Source: Bacteroidales bacterium CF (GTDB lineage: Bacteria > Bacteroidota > Bacteroidia > Bacteroidales > UBA932). From it: a stretch of DNA of 64,000 nt. How positions within the stretch are numbered: the first letter of the stretch is position 1; each line of letters starts with the position of its first letter. A program made the position numbers and the translations under genes. Below the pieces are notes generated by a model, which worked only from the letters and a program-made list of their open reading frames with translations, was not told where the DNA came from and made no database searches. Positions 53,151 to 61,976 of this stretch are shown piece by piece. The stretch covers positions 434,001 through 498,000 of the forward strand of contig CP006772.1 in NCBI GenBank assembly GCA_000473305.1, read 5' to 3'.

Positions 53151-54785
53151 ATGGTTTCTTGCGACGGGTTGTGTGTAGAGTTTGGGGGTACGGTTCTCTT
53201 TGAAAATGTATCTTTTGTAATTAATGACAATGACAGGATTGCCCTGATGGGTAAAAACGGAGCGGGGAAGTCCACTCTTCTTAAAATCCTGGCAGGGGAG
53301 AGAAATCCATCGCGAGGCGTTGTATCTGCACCTAAAGATTCTTTGATTGCATATCTTCCTCAACATCTGATGACCGAGGATGGCCGGACCGTCTTTGAGG
53401 AGGCCTCGTTAGCCTTTAAACACTTGCACGAGATTGAGGCTCAGATTGCTGATTACAACAAGCAGCTGGAGGAGAGGACTGACTATGATTCGGATGAGTA
53501 TTACAAGTTGATAGAGGATCTCTCGGCTTTGAGCGAGAAGTATTATGCGGTCGACATTACCCATTACGAAGAGGATGTGGAGAAGGTGCTGCTCGGGCTT
53601 GGATTTAAAAGGGAAGAGCTCGGAAGGCAGACTTCGGAGCTGAGTGGCGGTTGGAGAATGCGTATCGAACTGGCCAAGATCCTGCTCCGCAAGCCGGATG
53701 TTATTCTGCTGGATGAGCCTACAAACCATCTGGATATGGAGTCAATAATCTGGCTGGAGGATTTTCTGATGAATCAGGCAAAGGCGGTGGTGCTTATCTC
53801 TCACGACAAGTCATTTGTTGACAATGTTACCAACAGGACGATTGAGCTCACAATGGGGCGCATTTACGACTATAAGGTGAACTATTCCCATTATCTGGAA
53901 CTCCGCCAGGAACGCCGTATTCAACAGCAGAGGCAGTATGAGGACCAGCAGAAAATGATTGCAGAGACAAAGGATTTCATTGAGAGGTTCAAGGGAACTT
54001 ATTCAAAGACCCTGCAAGTCCAGTCGCGTGTAAAAATGCTTGAAAAGCTTGATGTCATTGAGGTTGATGAGGTGGATACTTCTGCCCTGAAGCTTAAATT
54101 CCCGCCATCGCCGCGCAGCGGAAATTTCCCTGTCATAATGGACGGGGTAGGGAAAAGCTATGATGACAGACCAATATTCTCCAACGCTTCGCTTACGATA
54201 GAGCGTGGCGACAAGGTGGCATTTGTAGGGAGGAACGGTGAGGGAAAATCAACCTTAGTGAAATGTATTATGAAGGAGATTACTCATGACGGAAAGCTGA
54301 CCCTCGGGCATAATGTCATGATCGGATATTTTGCACAGAATCAGGCCTCCTTGCTGGATGAGGATCTTACTGTGTTCAGGACTATTGACGATATTGCGGT
54401 GGGCGATATCCGCTCCAAGATCCGTGATCTGCTCGGAGCCTTTATGTTTGGCCGGGATGATGTTGATAAGAAGGTAAAAGTGCTCTCCGGAGGTGAGCGT
54501 ACCAGGCTGGCAATGATAAAGCTACTGCTTGAACCTGTGAATTTTCTTATTCTCGATGAGCCCACAAACCACCTGGATTTAAGGACAAAAGATATTCTCA
54601 AACAAGCCCTCCTAGCTTTTGACGGGACTCTTATCGTAGTCTCTCACGATCGTGACTTTTTGGACGGTCTGGTCACAAAAGTATATGAATTCGGAAACGG
54701 TCAGGTTAAGGAGCATCTGGAAACCATTCAGGGATTCCTTGAGAAGAAAAGGATGGAGCATCTGCGGGAGATTGAGAAAAGATAA
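53151..54785 (+). CDS. ABC-F family ATPase
   Basis: The 544-residue soluble protein has two ATP-binding cassettes and no membrane span. The first has GKNGAGKST, LSGGWRMRIELAKILL and LLDEPTNHLD. The second has GRNGEGKST, LSGGERTRLAMIKLLL and LDEPTNHLDLRT. A linker with RQYEDQQKMIAETKDFIERFKG joins them, as in EttA/Uup-like translation factors that bind the ribosome. Its promoter sits just upstream. The 60-residue gene follows after 83 nt. Confidence 0.94.
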   Translation: MVSCDGLCVEFGGTVLFENVSFVINDNDRIALMGKNGAGKSTLLKILAGERNPSRGVVSAPKDSLIAYLPQHLMTEDGRTVFEEASLAFKHLHEIEAQIADYNKQLEERTDYDSDEYYKLIEDLSALSEKYYAVDITHYEEDVEKVLLGLGFKREELGRQTSELSGGWRMRIELAKILLRKPDVILLDEPTNHLDMESIIWLEDFLMNQAKAVVLISHDKSFVDNVTNRTIELTMGRIYDYKVNYSHYLELRQERRIQQQRQYEDQQKMIAETKDFIERFKGTYSKTLQVQSRVKMLEKLDVIEVDEVDTSALKLKFPPSPRSGNFPVIMDGVGKSYDDRPIFSNASLTIERGDKVAFVGRNGEGKSTLVKCIMKEITHDGKLTLGHNVMIGYFAQNQASLLDEDLTVFRTIDDIAVGDIRSKIRDLLGAFMFGRDDVDKKVKVLSGGERTRLAMIKLLLEPVNFLILDEPTNHLDLRTKDILKQALLAFDGTLIVVSHDRDFLDGLVTKVYEFGNGQVKEHLETIQGFLEKKRMEHLREIEKR

Positions 54786-54868
54786 TTTTTTTGTCTGTGC
54801 ATAATAAAAAATCTGATATTTGTATTGAAAAAGGTATCTGATTTTTAACCTTATAAAGACAGAAAATT

Positions 54869-55051
54869 ATGGAAAGCAATTGTGCAAATTGCCCTATGAG
54901 GGCCAAGTATGACAACAAACCCAAATCTTTTGCCGGAAGGTTCTGGCGTTGGCATATCAATTTTTGTCCCGGATGGAAATCTTACTTCAAAGCTCTGCCT
55001 GACGAAGAGAAGCAATTAGTCAGGGAGAAGTACAGCTTTAAGAAGTATTAG
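54869..55051 (+). CDS. Small Cys-containing conserved protein
   Basis: The 60-residue protein has CANCPMRAKYDNKPKSF and WRWHINFCPGWKSY, so three cysteines in a CxxC...C spacing could bind metal. Proteins of this pattern recur beside other core genes in Bacteroidales, and I recognise it as a conserved small protein of unknown function. The next gene starts at 55053, right after its stop. Confidence 0.7.
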   Translation: MESNCANCPMRAKYDNKPKSFAGRFWRWHINFCPGWKSYFKALPDEEKQLVREKYSFKKY

Positions 55052-55052
55052 A

Positions 55053-55472
55053 GTGGAGCAAAAAGATTATATTCTCAGGGAAATCGAGAAGATGGCTGCT
55101 ATATTGGGGGCTATACGTCAAAAGCTCTTTGGGGGGAGTGACAATCTATCCTTGACTGTAGAGAAACAAGCTGAGGATACAAAGGAGATGCTTTTAATTG
55201 AAGCAGACTTTGACTTGGATAAATTCATGATGTCGGATACAGCAGAAGGCAATGCATATATTTCTGGCTTAAAGGGGTTCAACGTAGAAAATCTGGAGGT
55301 TTTGGCAGAGTGTGTTGCTCAAATAGGATTCAATTGCAATTCAGGGCTTTCAGGTGTCTATTTTGAAAAGGCATTACAACTATATGAGTATTGCAACGAT
55401 AAAAGCAAGACCTTTTCGTCGGAAAGAGAAGAAAAAATCGAGGCAATCAAAAATCTGTGCCACAAAAAATGA
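55053..55472 (+). CDS. Conserved hypothetical protein, 139 residues
   Basis: It starts at GTG 55053, directly after the 60-residue gene. The frame is all-helical, opening VEQKDYILREIEKMAAILGAIRQKL-type sequence, and has no known motif. It ends overlapping the CPBP gene by ATGA (55469-55472), so the small genes are likely one operon. Confidence 0.62.
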   Translation: MEQKDYILREIEKMAAILGAIRQKLFGGSDNLSLTVEKQAEDTKEMLLIEADFDLDKFMMSDTAEGNAYISGLKGFNVENLEVLAECVAQIGFNCNSGLSGVYFEKALQLYEYCNDKSKTFSSEREEKIEAIKNLCHKK

Positions 55473-56206
55473 AAAATCAAAGCATGACAATGAAAACTCC
55501 AATTAAGAAACTTGGTCTGGCCGGTTCTTTTGCGATATATATTCCTGCCGCAATCCTGATGTATTGCATGACAAAATATTTGATTCCGTATTTGAGTCGT
55601 GTGACCGGGCAAGAGACAATCCTCTTCTGGTTTATTGTCGGAGGTCTTGGAATATTCACTCCGCTGATTATAACCGGGGTACTGATTTTACGAAGAGAGG
55701 GATTCAAATTTACCGGAAAGACCTGGCATGAACGTCTTAGATTCCGCAAAATCACAAAAAAAGATTTATTGTGGAGTTTTCTCGGTTTGATTTTTGTCGG
55801 TATTGCGAGCGGGTTGGTGATGAAGGGCATGGAGTACTTTATCGGAAGCTTTGACCACTCTCCTTCATTTATGACTTTTGAGCCGTTGTCAAAAGGGAGA
55901 TACTGGTTGTTGTTGGTTTGGCTTCCGTATTGGATTCTGAATATTATGGGAGAGGAATTTCTGTGGAGGGGTGTTATGCTGCCAAGGCAGGAACTGGCAT
56001 TCGGAAAGTACACATGGCTGATTCACGGATTCGGATGGGGACTGTTTCATGTGGCATTCGGTTGGCACTTGGTGATTACGTTGATTCCGCTGATTTTTAT
56101 TCAGTCGTATATTGTGCAGAAAACCAAGAACTCATGGGTGGGAGTTATAATGCATGGTGGGCTGAATGGTCCTAGTTTTATTGCAATTTGTTTTGGGTTG
56201 ATTTAA
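55469..56206 (+). CDS. CPBP family intramembrane metalloprotease
   Basis: From ATG 55469 the protein has 245 residues with about six transmembrane helices. The CPBP (CAAX protease/bacteriocin-processing) motifs are GEEFLWRG (Glu-Glu metal/catalytic pair), HGFGWGLFHVAFG and the terminal HGGLNGPSF. Members act in protein maturation or self-immunity. The target is unknown. Its ATGA overlap with the previous gene suggests coupled translation. Confidence 0.88.
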   Translation: MKNQSMTMKTPIKKLGLAGSFAIYIPAAILMYCMTKYLIPYLSRVTGQETILFWFIVGGLGIFTPLIITGVLILRREGFKFTGKTWHERLRFRKITKKDLLWSFLGLIFVGIASGLVMKGMEYFIGSFDHSPSFMTFEPLSKGRYWLLLVWLPYWILNIMGEEFLWRGVMLPRQELAFGKYTWLIHGFGWGLFHVAFGWHLVITLIPLIFIQSYIVQKTKNSWVGVIMHGGLNGPSFIAICFGLI

Positions 56207-56227
56207 ACGTTAAATATTAAGGTTGTT

Positions 56228-56728
56228 ATGGATTATATTTTGAGGCCTTGGCGGAATTCCGACCTGGATTGTCTTGTTAAACATGCCAATAATTACAATA
56301 TCGCCAAATGGCTAACAAACCAATTTCCTTATCCGTACACTTATGACTCCGGAAAAGGTTTTTTGACCATGGTCACAAAGGACAATCCGATAAAAGTTTT
56401 TGCAATTGAAATCGAGGGAGAGGCTGCAGGTTCGATAGGAATTTTTCCTCAAACCGATATCCATGAAAAGAGTGCGGAGATCGGTTACTGGCTCTCTGAA
56501 AAATACTGGAGAAACGGGATTATGTCAAGTGCGGTGAGGGATATAGTCAAATACGGATTCGATACGTTTGATATTGTAAGGATTTATGCAAAACCATTCT
56601 CAAGTAACGAGCGATCACAAAGAGTGTTGGAAAAAGCAGGATTTGCTTTGGAGGCCAGGCTTAAGAAGGCACTCTATAAAAATGGAGAGTTTATGGATGA
56701 GCTGATTTATGTGAGATTTAAAGAGTAA
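56228..56728 (+). CDS. GNAT acetyltransferase (RimJ/RimL type)
   Basis: The 166-residue protein is an acetyl-CoA-dependent acetyltransferase. It opens LRPWRNSDLDCLVKHANN and has the AEIGYWLSEKYWRNGIMSSAVR acetyl-CoA-binding block and FSSNERSQRVLEKAGFALE. Such enzymes acetylate N-termini or small amines. It follows the CPBP gene by 21 nt and ends 10 nt before the convergent fabF gene. Confidence 0.9.
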   Translation: MDYILRPWRNSDLDCLVKHANNYNIAKWLTNQFPYPYTYDSGKGFLTMVTKDNPIKVFAIEIEGEAAGSIGIFPQTDIHEKSAEIGYWLSEKYWRNGIMSSAVRDIVKYGFDTFDIVRIYAKPFSSNERSQRVLEKAGFALEARLKKALYKNGEFMDELIYVRFKE

Positions 56729-56738
56729 AGTCCGGGTT

Positions 56739-57980
56739 TTACAATTTCCTAAAAACAGTAGTCGAGGTGTGACCTCCGAATCCGAATGTGTTGTTCAGTG
56801 CTATTGTCACCTCCTTATTCAAGGCTGTGTCCGGAGTGAAATTCAGTCTCGGGTCCATTTCAGGATCCGGTTCAGAGAGATTGATGGTAGGCGGGATAAT
56901 ATTTTGTCCGATTGCCTTTATGCAGGCGATTGCTTCAACTGCACCTGCAGCTCCAAGTAAATGGCCTGTCATTGATTTTGTGGCACTTATCTGTAAATTT
57001 TCCAACGATCCCTCAAACACCTTCGCAATAGCCTTACATTCACTGATGTCTCCGATAGGGGTTGATGTAGCGTGTGCATTAATGTATGAAACATCGCTTG
57101 CTTTGATACCTGCATCATTCAGGGCCTCATGCATGGCAAGAACGGCTCCCAGCCCTTCAGGATGAGTTGCGGCAACATGATACGCATCGGAGGCTGCACC
57201 ATATCCGGCAAGTTCGCAGTATATTCTGGCGCCTCTCTTTAAGGCATGTTCGAGCTCCTCTATCATCAGAATACCGGCTCCTTCACCTGCTACAAATCCA
57301 TCACGGGTTTTGTCAAACGGACGTGATGCCGTTTCCGGGGTCTCGTTCATTGTAGATAATGCCTTCATAGAATTGAAGCCTCCGATTGCAGTCTGTGTAA
57401 TTGTTGCCTCGGCTCCGCCGGCCAGAATGATATTGGCTCTTCCAAGCCTTATAAAGTCAAGTGCATTTGCAATTGCATTGTTGGATGCCGCACAGGCAGA
57501 TGTTATGGCATAGCTCACCCCGTGAAATCCGTACCTTATGGTTATCTGCCCTGCAGCTATATTTGAAATCATTTTTGTTATAAAGAAAGGGTTGAATCTC
57601 GGGTAACCGGGATTCTCAAAGAAATTCTTAAGCTCTGCCTCCAATGTATTAATGCCCCCGATTCCGGTTGCCATTATAACTCCAATGCGACTGAGATCGC
57701 AATTTTCGATATCCAGACCGGAATCTTTGATGCACTCATCAGCCGCAGCAATTGAGTAGAGTGTAAAAAGGTCCATCTTTCTGGCTTCTGATTTCTCAAC
57801 ATATTGCAAGGGATCAAAATTTTTTACTTCGCAGGCAAACTTAGTTTTATGATTTGTCGTGTCGAATCGGGTAATAGGTCCTGCTCCGCTCTTACCTTGA
57901 ATCAGACTGGCCCATAATTCATTCACATTGTTTCCTAAAGGCGTTACTGCACCCAATCCTGTTATTACAGCTCTTTTCAT
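56739..57980 (-). CDS. fabF: Beta-ketoacyl-ACP synthase II
   Basis: The 413-residue protein extends fatty acyl chains by condensing acyl-ACP with malonyl-ACP. The active Cys is in AITSACAASNNAIANAL (residue ~163), with His in INAHATSTPIGD and TKSMTGHLLGAAGAVEAI. All KAS-II blocks are present, including NNTFGFGGHTSTTVF. It sits downstream of a TetR-type operator (58011-58022) on the minus strand, and tetR is next upstream. A second, possibly regulated role beside the housekeeping FabF is likely, since it is not in a fab cluster here. Confidence 0.93.
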   Translation of the reverse strand: MKRAVITGLGAVTPLGNNVNELWASLIQGKSGAGPITRFDTTNHKTKFACEVKNFDPLQYVEKSEARKMDLFTLYSIAAADECIKDSGLDIENCDLSRIGVIMATGIGGINTLEAELKNFFENPGYPRFNPFFITKMISNIAAGQITIRYGFHGVSYAITSACAASNNAIANALDFIRLGRANIILAGGAEATITQTAIGGFNSMKALSTMNETPETASRPFDKTRDGFVAGEGAGILMIEELEHALKRGARIYCELAGYGAASDAYHVAATHPEGLGAVLAMHEALNDAGIKASDVSYINAHATSTPIGDISECKAIAKVFEGSLENLQISATKSMTGHLLGAAGAVEAIACIKAIGQNIIPPTINLSEPDPEMDPRLNFTPDTALNKEVTIALNNTFGFGGHTSTTVFRKL

Positions 57981-58010
57981 ATTATTATATTTGATTTTGC
58001 ATTGAATATA

Positions 58011-58022
58011 CTTACTAGTAAG
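58011..58022. promoter_or_regulatory. TetR operator upstream of fabF
   Basis: CTTACTAGTAAG is a perfect 12-bp palindrome 31 bp before the fabF start, in the wider context ATACTTACTAGTAAGTAAG. It is nearly identical to the operator at 58629-58640 in front of tetR. Confidence 0.7.
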
Positions 58023-58044
58023 TAAGTGATGAAAATAAATTTTT

Positions 58045-58605
58045 TTAGGGTTTCAAATCATCCAAAATTGATTGATAAAAGCCTTTATAATCTATTTTAT
58101 CCAGAACGGCAGAAAGCTGGAGACTTGCAACCAGGCCTGAGAAAATTATTATGGCTTTGCTTTCGGGATCATTTTTAAATGAGAAGATATTTTTTGACCT
58201 ACCCTTGTCAAGAAGGTCGGTTAACCATGCAAGGATCATCTCGACCATTCTTTTCAGATCTCTCTTTGTGGTCTCGTTCAGTGTGAAGTAGTCAGGGCTC
58301 AAAGCTCCGACAATGCATTTCTTGTTCTCTCTGTGACTCTTGATGTATATTTTCAGGAAAATTTCAAGTTGTTGCCACTCTCCGAATTTCCGGCTGTTCA
58401 TATTTTCAACCATCTCTTCAAAACGCTGGATATTGGTCTTAACAATGCTGGTTCCTAAATTTTCCTTAGAGGGGAAATAGTAGTGAACTGCGGCGTTTTT
58501 AATACCCAACTCAGTGGAGATATCCTGATAGCTGAAAGCATTGTAGCCTTTTGTGCGTATCAGGTTTTCCCCTAGTTCCAATATCTTCTCCCTGGTGACA
58601 GACAT
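58045..58605 (-). CDS. TetR/AcrR family repressor
   Basis: The 186-residue protein has the N-terminal TetR helix-turn-helix (ILELGENLIRTKGYNAFSYQDISTELGIKNAAVHYYFPSKENL, residues ~9-52) and a variable helical C-terminus that likely binds a ligand (an acyl compound is suggested by fabF). Operators lie before its own gene and before fabF, so it probably represses both. EFR1 is divergent at 58709. Confidence 0.92.
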   Translation of the reverse strand: MSVTREKILELGENLIRTKGYNAFSYQDISTELGIKNAAVHYYFPSKENLGTSIVKTNIQRFEEMVENMNSRKFGEWQQLEIFLKIYIKSHRENKKCIVGALSPDYFTLNETTKRDLKRMVEMILAWLTDLLDKGRSKNIFSFKNDPESKAIIIFSGLVASLQLSAVLDKIDYKGFYQSILDDLKP

Positions 58606-58620
58606 TTATACTATTTTCTA

Positions 58621-58650
58621 CAAATATACTTACTAATAAGTAAGGGCAAA
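58621..58650 (-). promoter_or_regulatory. tetR promoter with embedded operator
   Basis: On the minus strand TTTG (58650-58647), an 18-bp spacer, then TATATTTG (58628-58621) form a good Bacteroidales promoter. The spacer contains CTTACTAATAAG (58629-58640), one mismatch from the palindrome in front of fabF. The operator lies between the two boxes, a standard arrangement for autorepression. Confidence 0.68.
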
Positions 58651-58708
58651 ATTAATTTCTGATTTTTCATTAAATAACTAAATTTGGCAATCTCTTATTG
58701 AGAAGAAA

Positions 58709-59779
58709 ATGAAAGCAATAGACAGGAAGACAGAAAAGATATCAATATACTATTTCACAGGAACAGGCAACTCAAGGAATGTTGCTGTGTGGATTTCTGA
58801 AATCGCCGCTGAAAATGGGGTGGATTGCCGGTTAATCAATATTGCTGCAATCGACAGGATCAATATCGCCAAACCTGACCCTGAAGCTTTGATCATCTTT
58901 ATTTCTCCTGTTCATGGTTTTAATTATCCTCCTGTGATGCTACATTTTATAGCAAGATTTCCAAAGGGGCGGAACAGGGTTGTACTTATGAACACAAGGG
59001 CCGGAATGTTAATCGGGAAGTTTGTAACACCCGGAGCGACAGGGATTGCGTTTTATCTCTCATCTCTGTTTTTGAAGTTAAAGGGATACGGCATTAGGGC
59101 ATTTTTTCCTGTCAACCTTCCGTCGAATTGGATATCAGTTCATCCCGGACTGAATTCGAGAACAGTCAATTATATTCATAAGAATGAGAGGAAACGGGTA
59201 CGGAAATTTACACACAGGATCCTCGGTGGCAGCTCTGATTTCAGAGCTTTGCTGGAGTTCTATGATATCTTGTTACTGCCGATAGCTATCCTCTATTATC
59301 TGGTCGGCAGGTTTATGATTGCCAAGACATACTATGCCTCGTCTGCTTGCAATAATTGCGGGTTGTGCATAAAAGATTGCCCTGTTAAGGCAATAATCAG
59401 GGTTGACAACAGGCCATTCTGGACTTTCAGATGTGAAAGTTGCATGAGGTGTATGGGAAATTGCCCTAAAAAGGCGATAGAGGTCGGGCATGGCTTCATA
59501 ATAGGTTTTGTAATGATCTTTTCAGCACTCCTGTTGGGACTCTTCTACAAATACTTTGGTCTCTGTTTTTTTGAAATAAGAAACGAAACGGTTAAATCAA
59601 TTTTAGAACCTCTGATTTTCTTAATACTTTTGGGGGCCTGGTACAGAGTCGTACATTATTTAAACAGGTACAGGCTTTTTGAAAGGGTAGCCGTCTTTAC
59701 CTCCCTGACTAAATATAAATTCTGGGGCAGGCGTTATAAGGCGTTGAAACCGGAAAGCATTGAAGATGTTGATGATTAG
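58709..59779 (+). CDS. EFR1 family ferredoxin/flavodoxin-like protein
   Basis: The 356-residue protein has an N-terminal flavodoxin-like domain (IYYFTGTGNSRNVAVWISEIA), two 4Fe-4S motifs (CNNCGLCIKDCP and CESCMRCMGNCP, residues ~214-255) and two C-terminal membrane helices near 260-315. It should move electrons at the membrane. It is divergent from tetR and may share its regulation. Its partner enzyme is not shown by the sequence. Confidence 0.88.
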   Translation: MKAIDRKTEKISIYYFTGTGNSRNVAVWISEIAAENGVDCRLINIAAIDRINIAKPDPEALIIFISPVHGFNYPPVMLHFIARFPKGRNRVVLMNTRAGMLIGKFVTPGATGIAFYLSSLFLKLKGYGIRAFFPVNLPSNWISVHPGLNSRTVNYIHKNERKRVRKFTHRILGGSSDFRALLEFYDILLLPIAILYYLVGRFMIAKTYYASSACNNCGLCIKDCPVKAIIRVDNRPFWTFRCESCMRCMGNCPKKAIEVGHGFIIGFVMIFSALLLGLFYKYFGLCFFEIRNETVKSILEPLIFLILLGAWYRVVHYLNRYRLFERVAVFTSLTKYKFWGRRYKALKPESIEDVDD

Positions 59780-59823
59780 AATTGAAAAAATGAGTAGCTT
59801 TATATTAAGAAAAACAAAGAGTC

Positions 59824-60804
59824 ATGAAAAAGCTATTCACATTAGTTCTGGTAGCAGCTCTTTTATCGGGTTGCGCCAACCCACTTAAAAAATCAATTAA
59901 GGAGATACTGACAGCTCAGGAGCTGGTCAAGGTGGAAAAGAAAAATCCGGGTTTCGGTAATATGTATCAGTTTATACAGACCGTAAAGGATTCTCTTTTA
60001 AAGGACAGCCTTTCAGGAAAGATCCCGGGCGAGATTACATATCAGCGAGTGAACGATTTTGTGCTGTATATGAACGACACTTCGGTTTTTAATTCTATCA
60101 ACGATAGTCTTAAAACTGCCTGGGAGAAACAGTACGGGCAATATTCTCAAAAGGCGGATTCAATCCTGGCATATTGGGCAAAGTACAAGGAGGAGAGCGA
60201 TGTAAGTCAATATGTAAAGATTGAGCTTACAGAGATTGACAAGGAGTATTACCCGTATTCAAACAAATTGAACACAATCAGCCTCGGCATTCGTGTAGTT
60301 CCGTTAAAGGGGGCAATAGACTATCTGAGATTCAGCTATAAGATAATCCCGAGATCGGCTTTAAGTAAGGCTCAGTCTACCTATGACATTTACAATTCAC
60401 CTTTGTATGAGGCATCATGGTGTACATTATCCAGCCGTTTTTACGGAGCCGTCGAAAATTACTGGGAGGTAAATTATACAAACAAAAAAGTATTAGAGGG
60501 CCGCAATATGCAGACTTTCAATTCGGATTTCGTAATATACTTCGATGTAAGCGAACTCAGGAAAGATGGGCGGAGGATCTCAAAGGGTAGTGCCCGGATT
60601 CCGGCCTCGGTACTTAGTTATTGGGAAGCAGGGGGAGATGAGGCACAGATGGCAGCCGGAATGAATGCAATAATAAAAGAGATACTTGGTGTTGATTATA
60701 TTTCCGAGGAGATGTTCCGTTCGGAGGCTCTCAAAGGTATGTATGAAAGCAGGGACAAAGAGCTTTACTCTCTATTGACCGCAGGAGGTTATACTTTTAA
60801 ATAA
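59824..60804 (+). CDS. Lipoprotein of unknown function
   Basis: The 326-residue protein has a lipoprotein signal (VAALLSGCANPLKK). The mature part mixes helices and strands with conserved-looking aromatic blocks (SAYWAKY-like LAYWAKYKEES, YYPYSNKLNTISLGIRV). I cannot assign a family. It is followed by a terminator-like hairpin at 60825-60858. Confidence 0.65.
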   Translation: MKKLFTLVLVAALLSGCANPLKKSIKEILTAQELVKVEKKNPGFGNMYQFIQTVKDSLLKDSLSGKIPGEITYQRVNDFVLYMNDTSVFNSINDSLKTAWEKQYGQYSQKADSILAYWAKYKEESDVSQYVKIELTEIDKEYYPYSNKLNTISLGIRVVPLKGAIDYLRFSYKIIPRSALSKAQSTYDIYNSPLYEASWCTLSSRFYGAVENYWEVNYTNKKVLEGRNMQTFNSDFVIYFDVSELRKDGRRISKGSARIPASVLSYWEAGGDEAQMAAGMNAIIKEILGVDYISEEMFRSEALKGMYESRDKELYSLLTAGGYTFK

Positions 60805-60824
60805 ATTTTCATGACAAATAAAAT

Positions 60825-60858
60825 CCTTTCGAAGCAAAAGGTAAAAGCTTTTGAAAGG
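60825..60858 (+). terminator. Hairpin after lipoprotein gene
   Basis: CCTTTC (60825-60830) pairs with GAAAGG (60853-60858), with an inner AAGC/GCTT pair. The right arm merges into A-rich DNA rather than a T-run, so it is only a tentative terminator. Confidence 0.4.
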
Positions 60859-60905
60859 AAAAGATTATATTTGCGGAGATGAAAATAAATCTTTAAAAAT
60901 ATATC

Positions 60906-61976
60906 ATGAAACTAAAATCAATTGTTTTATCTGTTTGTGGTTCATTGGCCGTCTTCGGAATGGCAAATGCAAGCCCGTTAGATACAGATCCTATGCTGAC
61001 ACTTGACAATTATTCAATTCCTGTGGGTGTTAAGGGTGCAAAAATCGCAAAAGTTATATCATCTTGCGGTTCACATTGCAGCCATGAGATCTCAATAGAG
61101 AAAGATACTGCCGGCATTTTTACTGTCGATAAGCATGGTGCAATAGCTTTGAAAAAGGGTGTGGCCCTTAAAGCCGACTCACCTGTTTTCGTATATGGTA
61201 TCACTATAAAATCAGGATGTGAATCGAAGGAGTTTGAACTTGTAAAGGATCAGTTTATTAAGAACAAGGTAATAGCTCACAGAGGTGCATGGAAAAATCA
61301 TGAGGCAAGCCAGAATTCAAGAAATTCACTCAAATATGCAATTGAAATAGGCTGCGAAGCTTCTGAGCTGGATGTCTGGATGACCTCCGACGGAGAGATT
61401 GTCCTGAATCACGACCCATCTGTTGGTGGAAAAGTGGTTGAGGATAACACAGCTGCGGATATGGCAACAGTTCCGCTCAAAGGTGGGGACTATGTTACAA
61501 CTCTTGCGCAGATTATCAAGGATGTGAAGAAACAGAACAAGACCAGGATTGTGATTGAGATTAAGGCTTCGTTGAAGAGCCAGGAGAGGACCGATGAACT
61601 TACAGCAAAGGTCATGAAACTTGTTCACGACATGAAGGCTCAAGCCTGGGTTGCATGTTACATTTCATTCAACTACAACTCCTGCCTGATCTCTGCACAG
61701 ATGGATCCAACAGCAAGAACCGCCTATCTGAGCGATGACAAGAGTGTAAACGATCTGAAGGCAATAAACATGTGGGGTATTGACTTCAATTACAAGATGT
61801 TCGAAAAGGATGCAAATCTCATAAAAGATGCCCATGCTGCAGGTATGACTGTTAATGTATGGACTGTCAACAAGAAAGAGGATCTGGTATCATTCCTTGA
61901 CAAAGGTGTTGACTACATCACTACAAACGAACCGGAAATGCTTCTTGATATTATCAAGGAGAAAAAATCAAAGTAG
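60906..61976 (+). CDS. Secreted glycerophosphodiester phosphodiesterase
   Basis: The 356-residue protein has a signal peptide ending ANA. A small N-terminal beta domain (SSCGSHCSHEISIEKDT) precedes the GDPD barrel (residues ~125-350). Its motifs are VIAHRGAW, EASELDVWMTSDGEIVLNHDP (metal ligands) and VWTVNKKEDL. It would cleave glycerophosphodiesters in the periplasm. A -7-like TATATTTG lies at 60866-60873, upstream of the gene. Its 3' end overlaps the threonine synthase stop by 9 nt, with the genes convergent. Confidence 0.88.
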   Translation: MKLKSIVLSVCGSLAVFGMANASPLDTDPMLTLDNYSIPVGVKGAKIAKVISSCGSHCSHEISIEKDTAGIFTVDKHGAIALKKGVALKADSPVFVYGITIKSGCESKEFELVKDQFIKNKVIAHRGAWKNHEASQNSRNSLKYAIEIGCEASELDVWMTSDGEIVLNHDPSVGGKVVEDNTAADMATVPLKGGDYVTTLAQIIKDVKKQNKTRIVIEIKASLKSQERTDELTAKVMKLVHDMKAQAWVACYISFNYNSCLISAQMDPTARTAYLSDDKSVNDLKAINMWGIDFNYKMFEKDANLIKDAHAAGMTVNVWTVNKKEDLVSFLDKGVDYITTNEPEMLLDIIKEKKSK

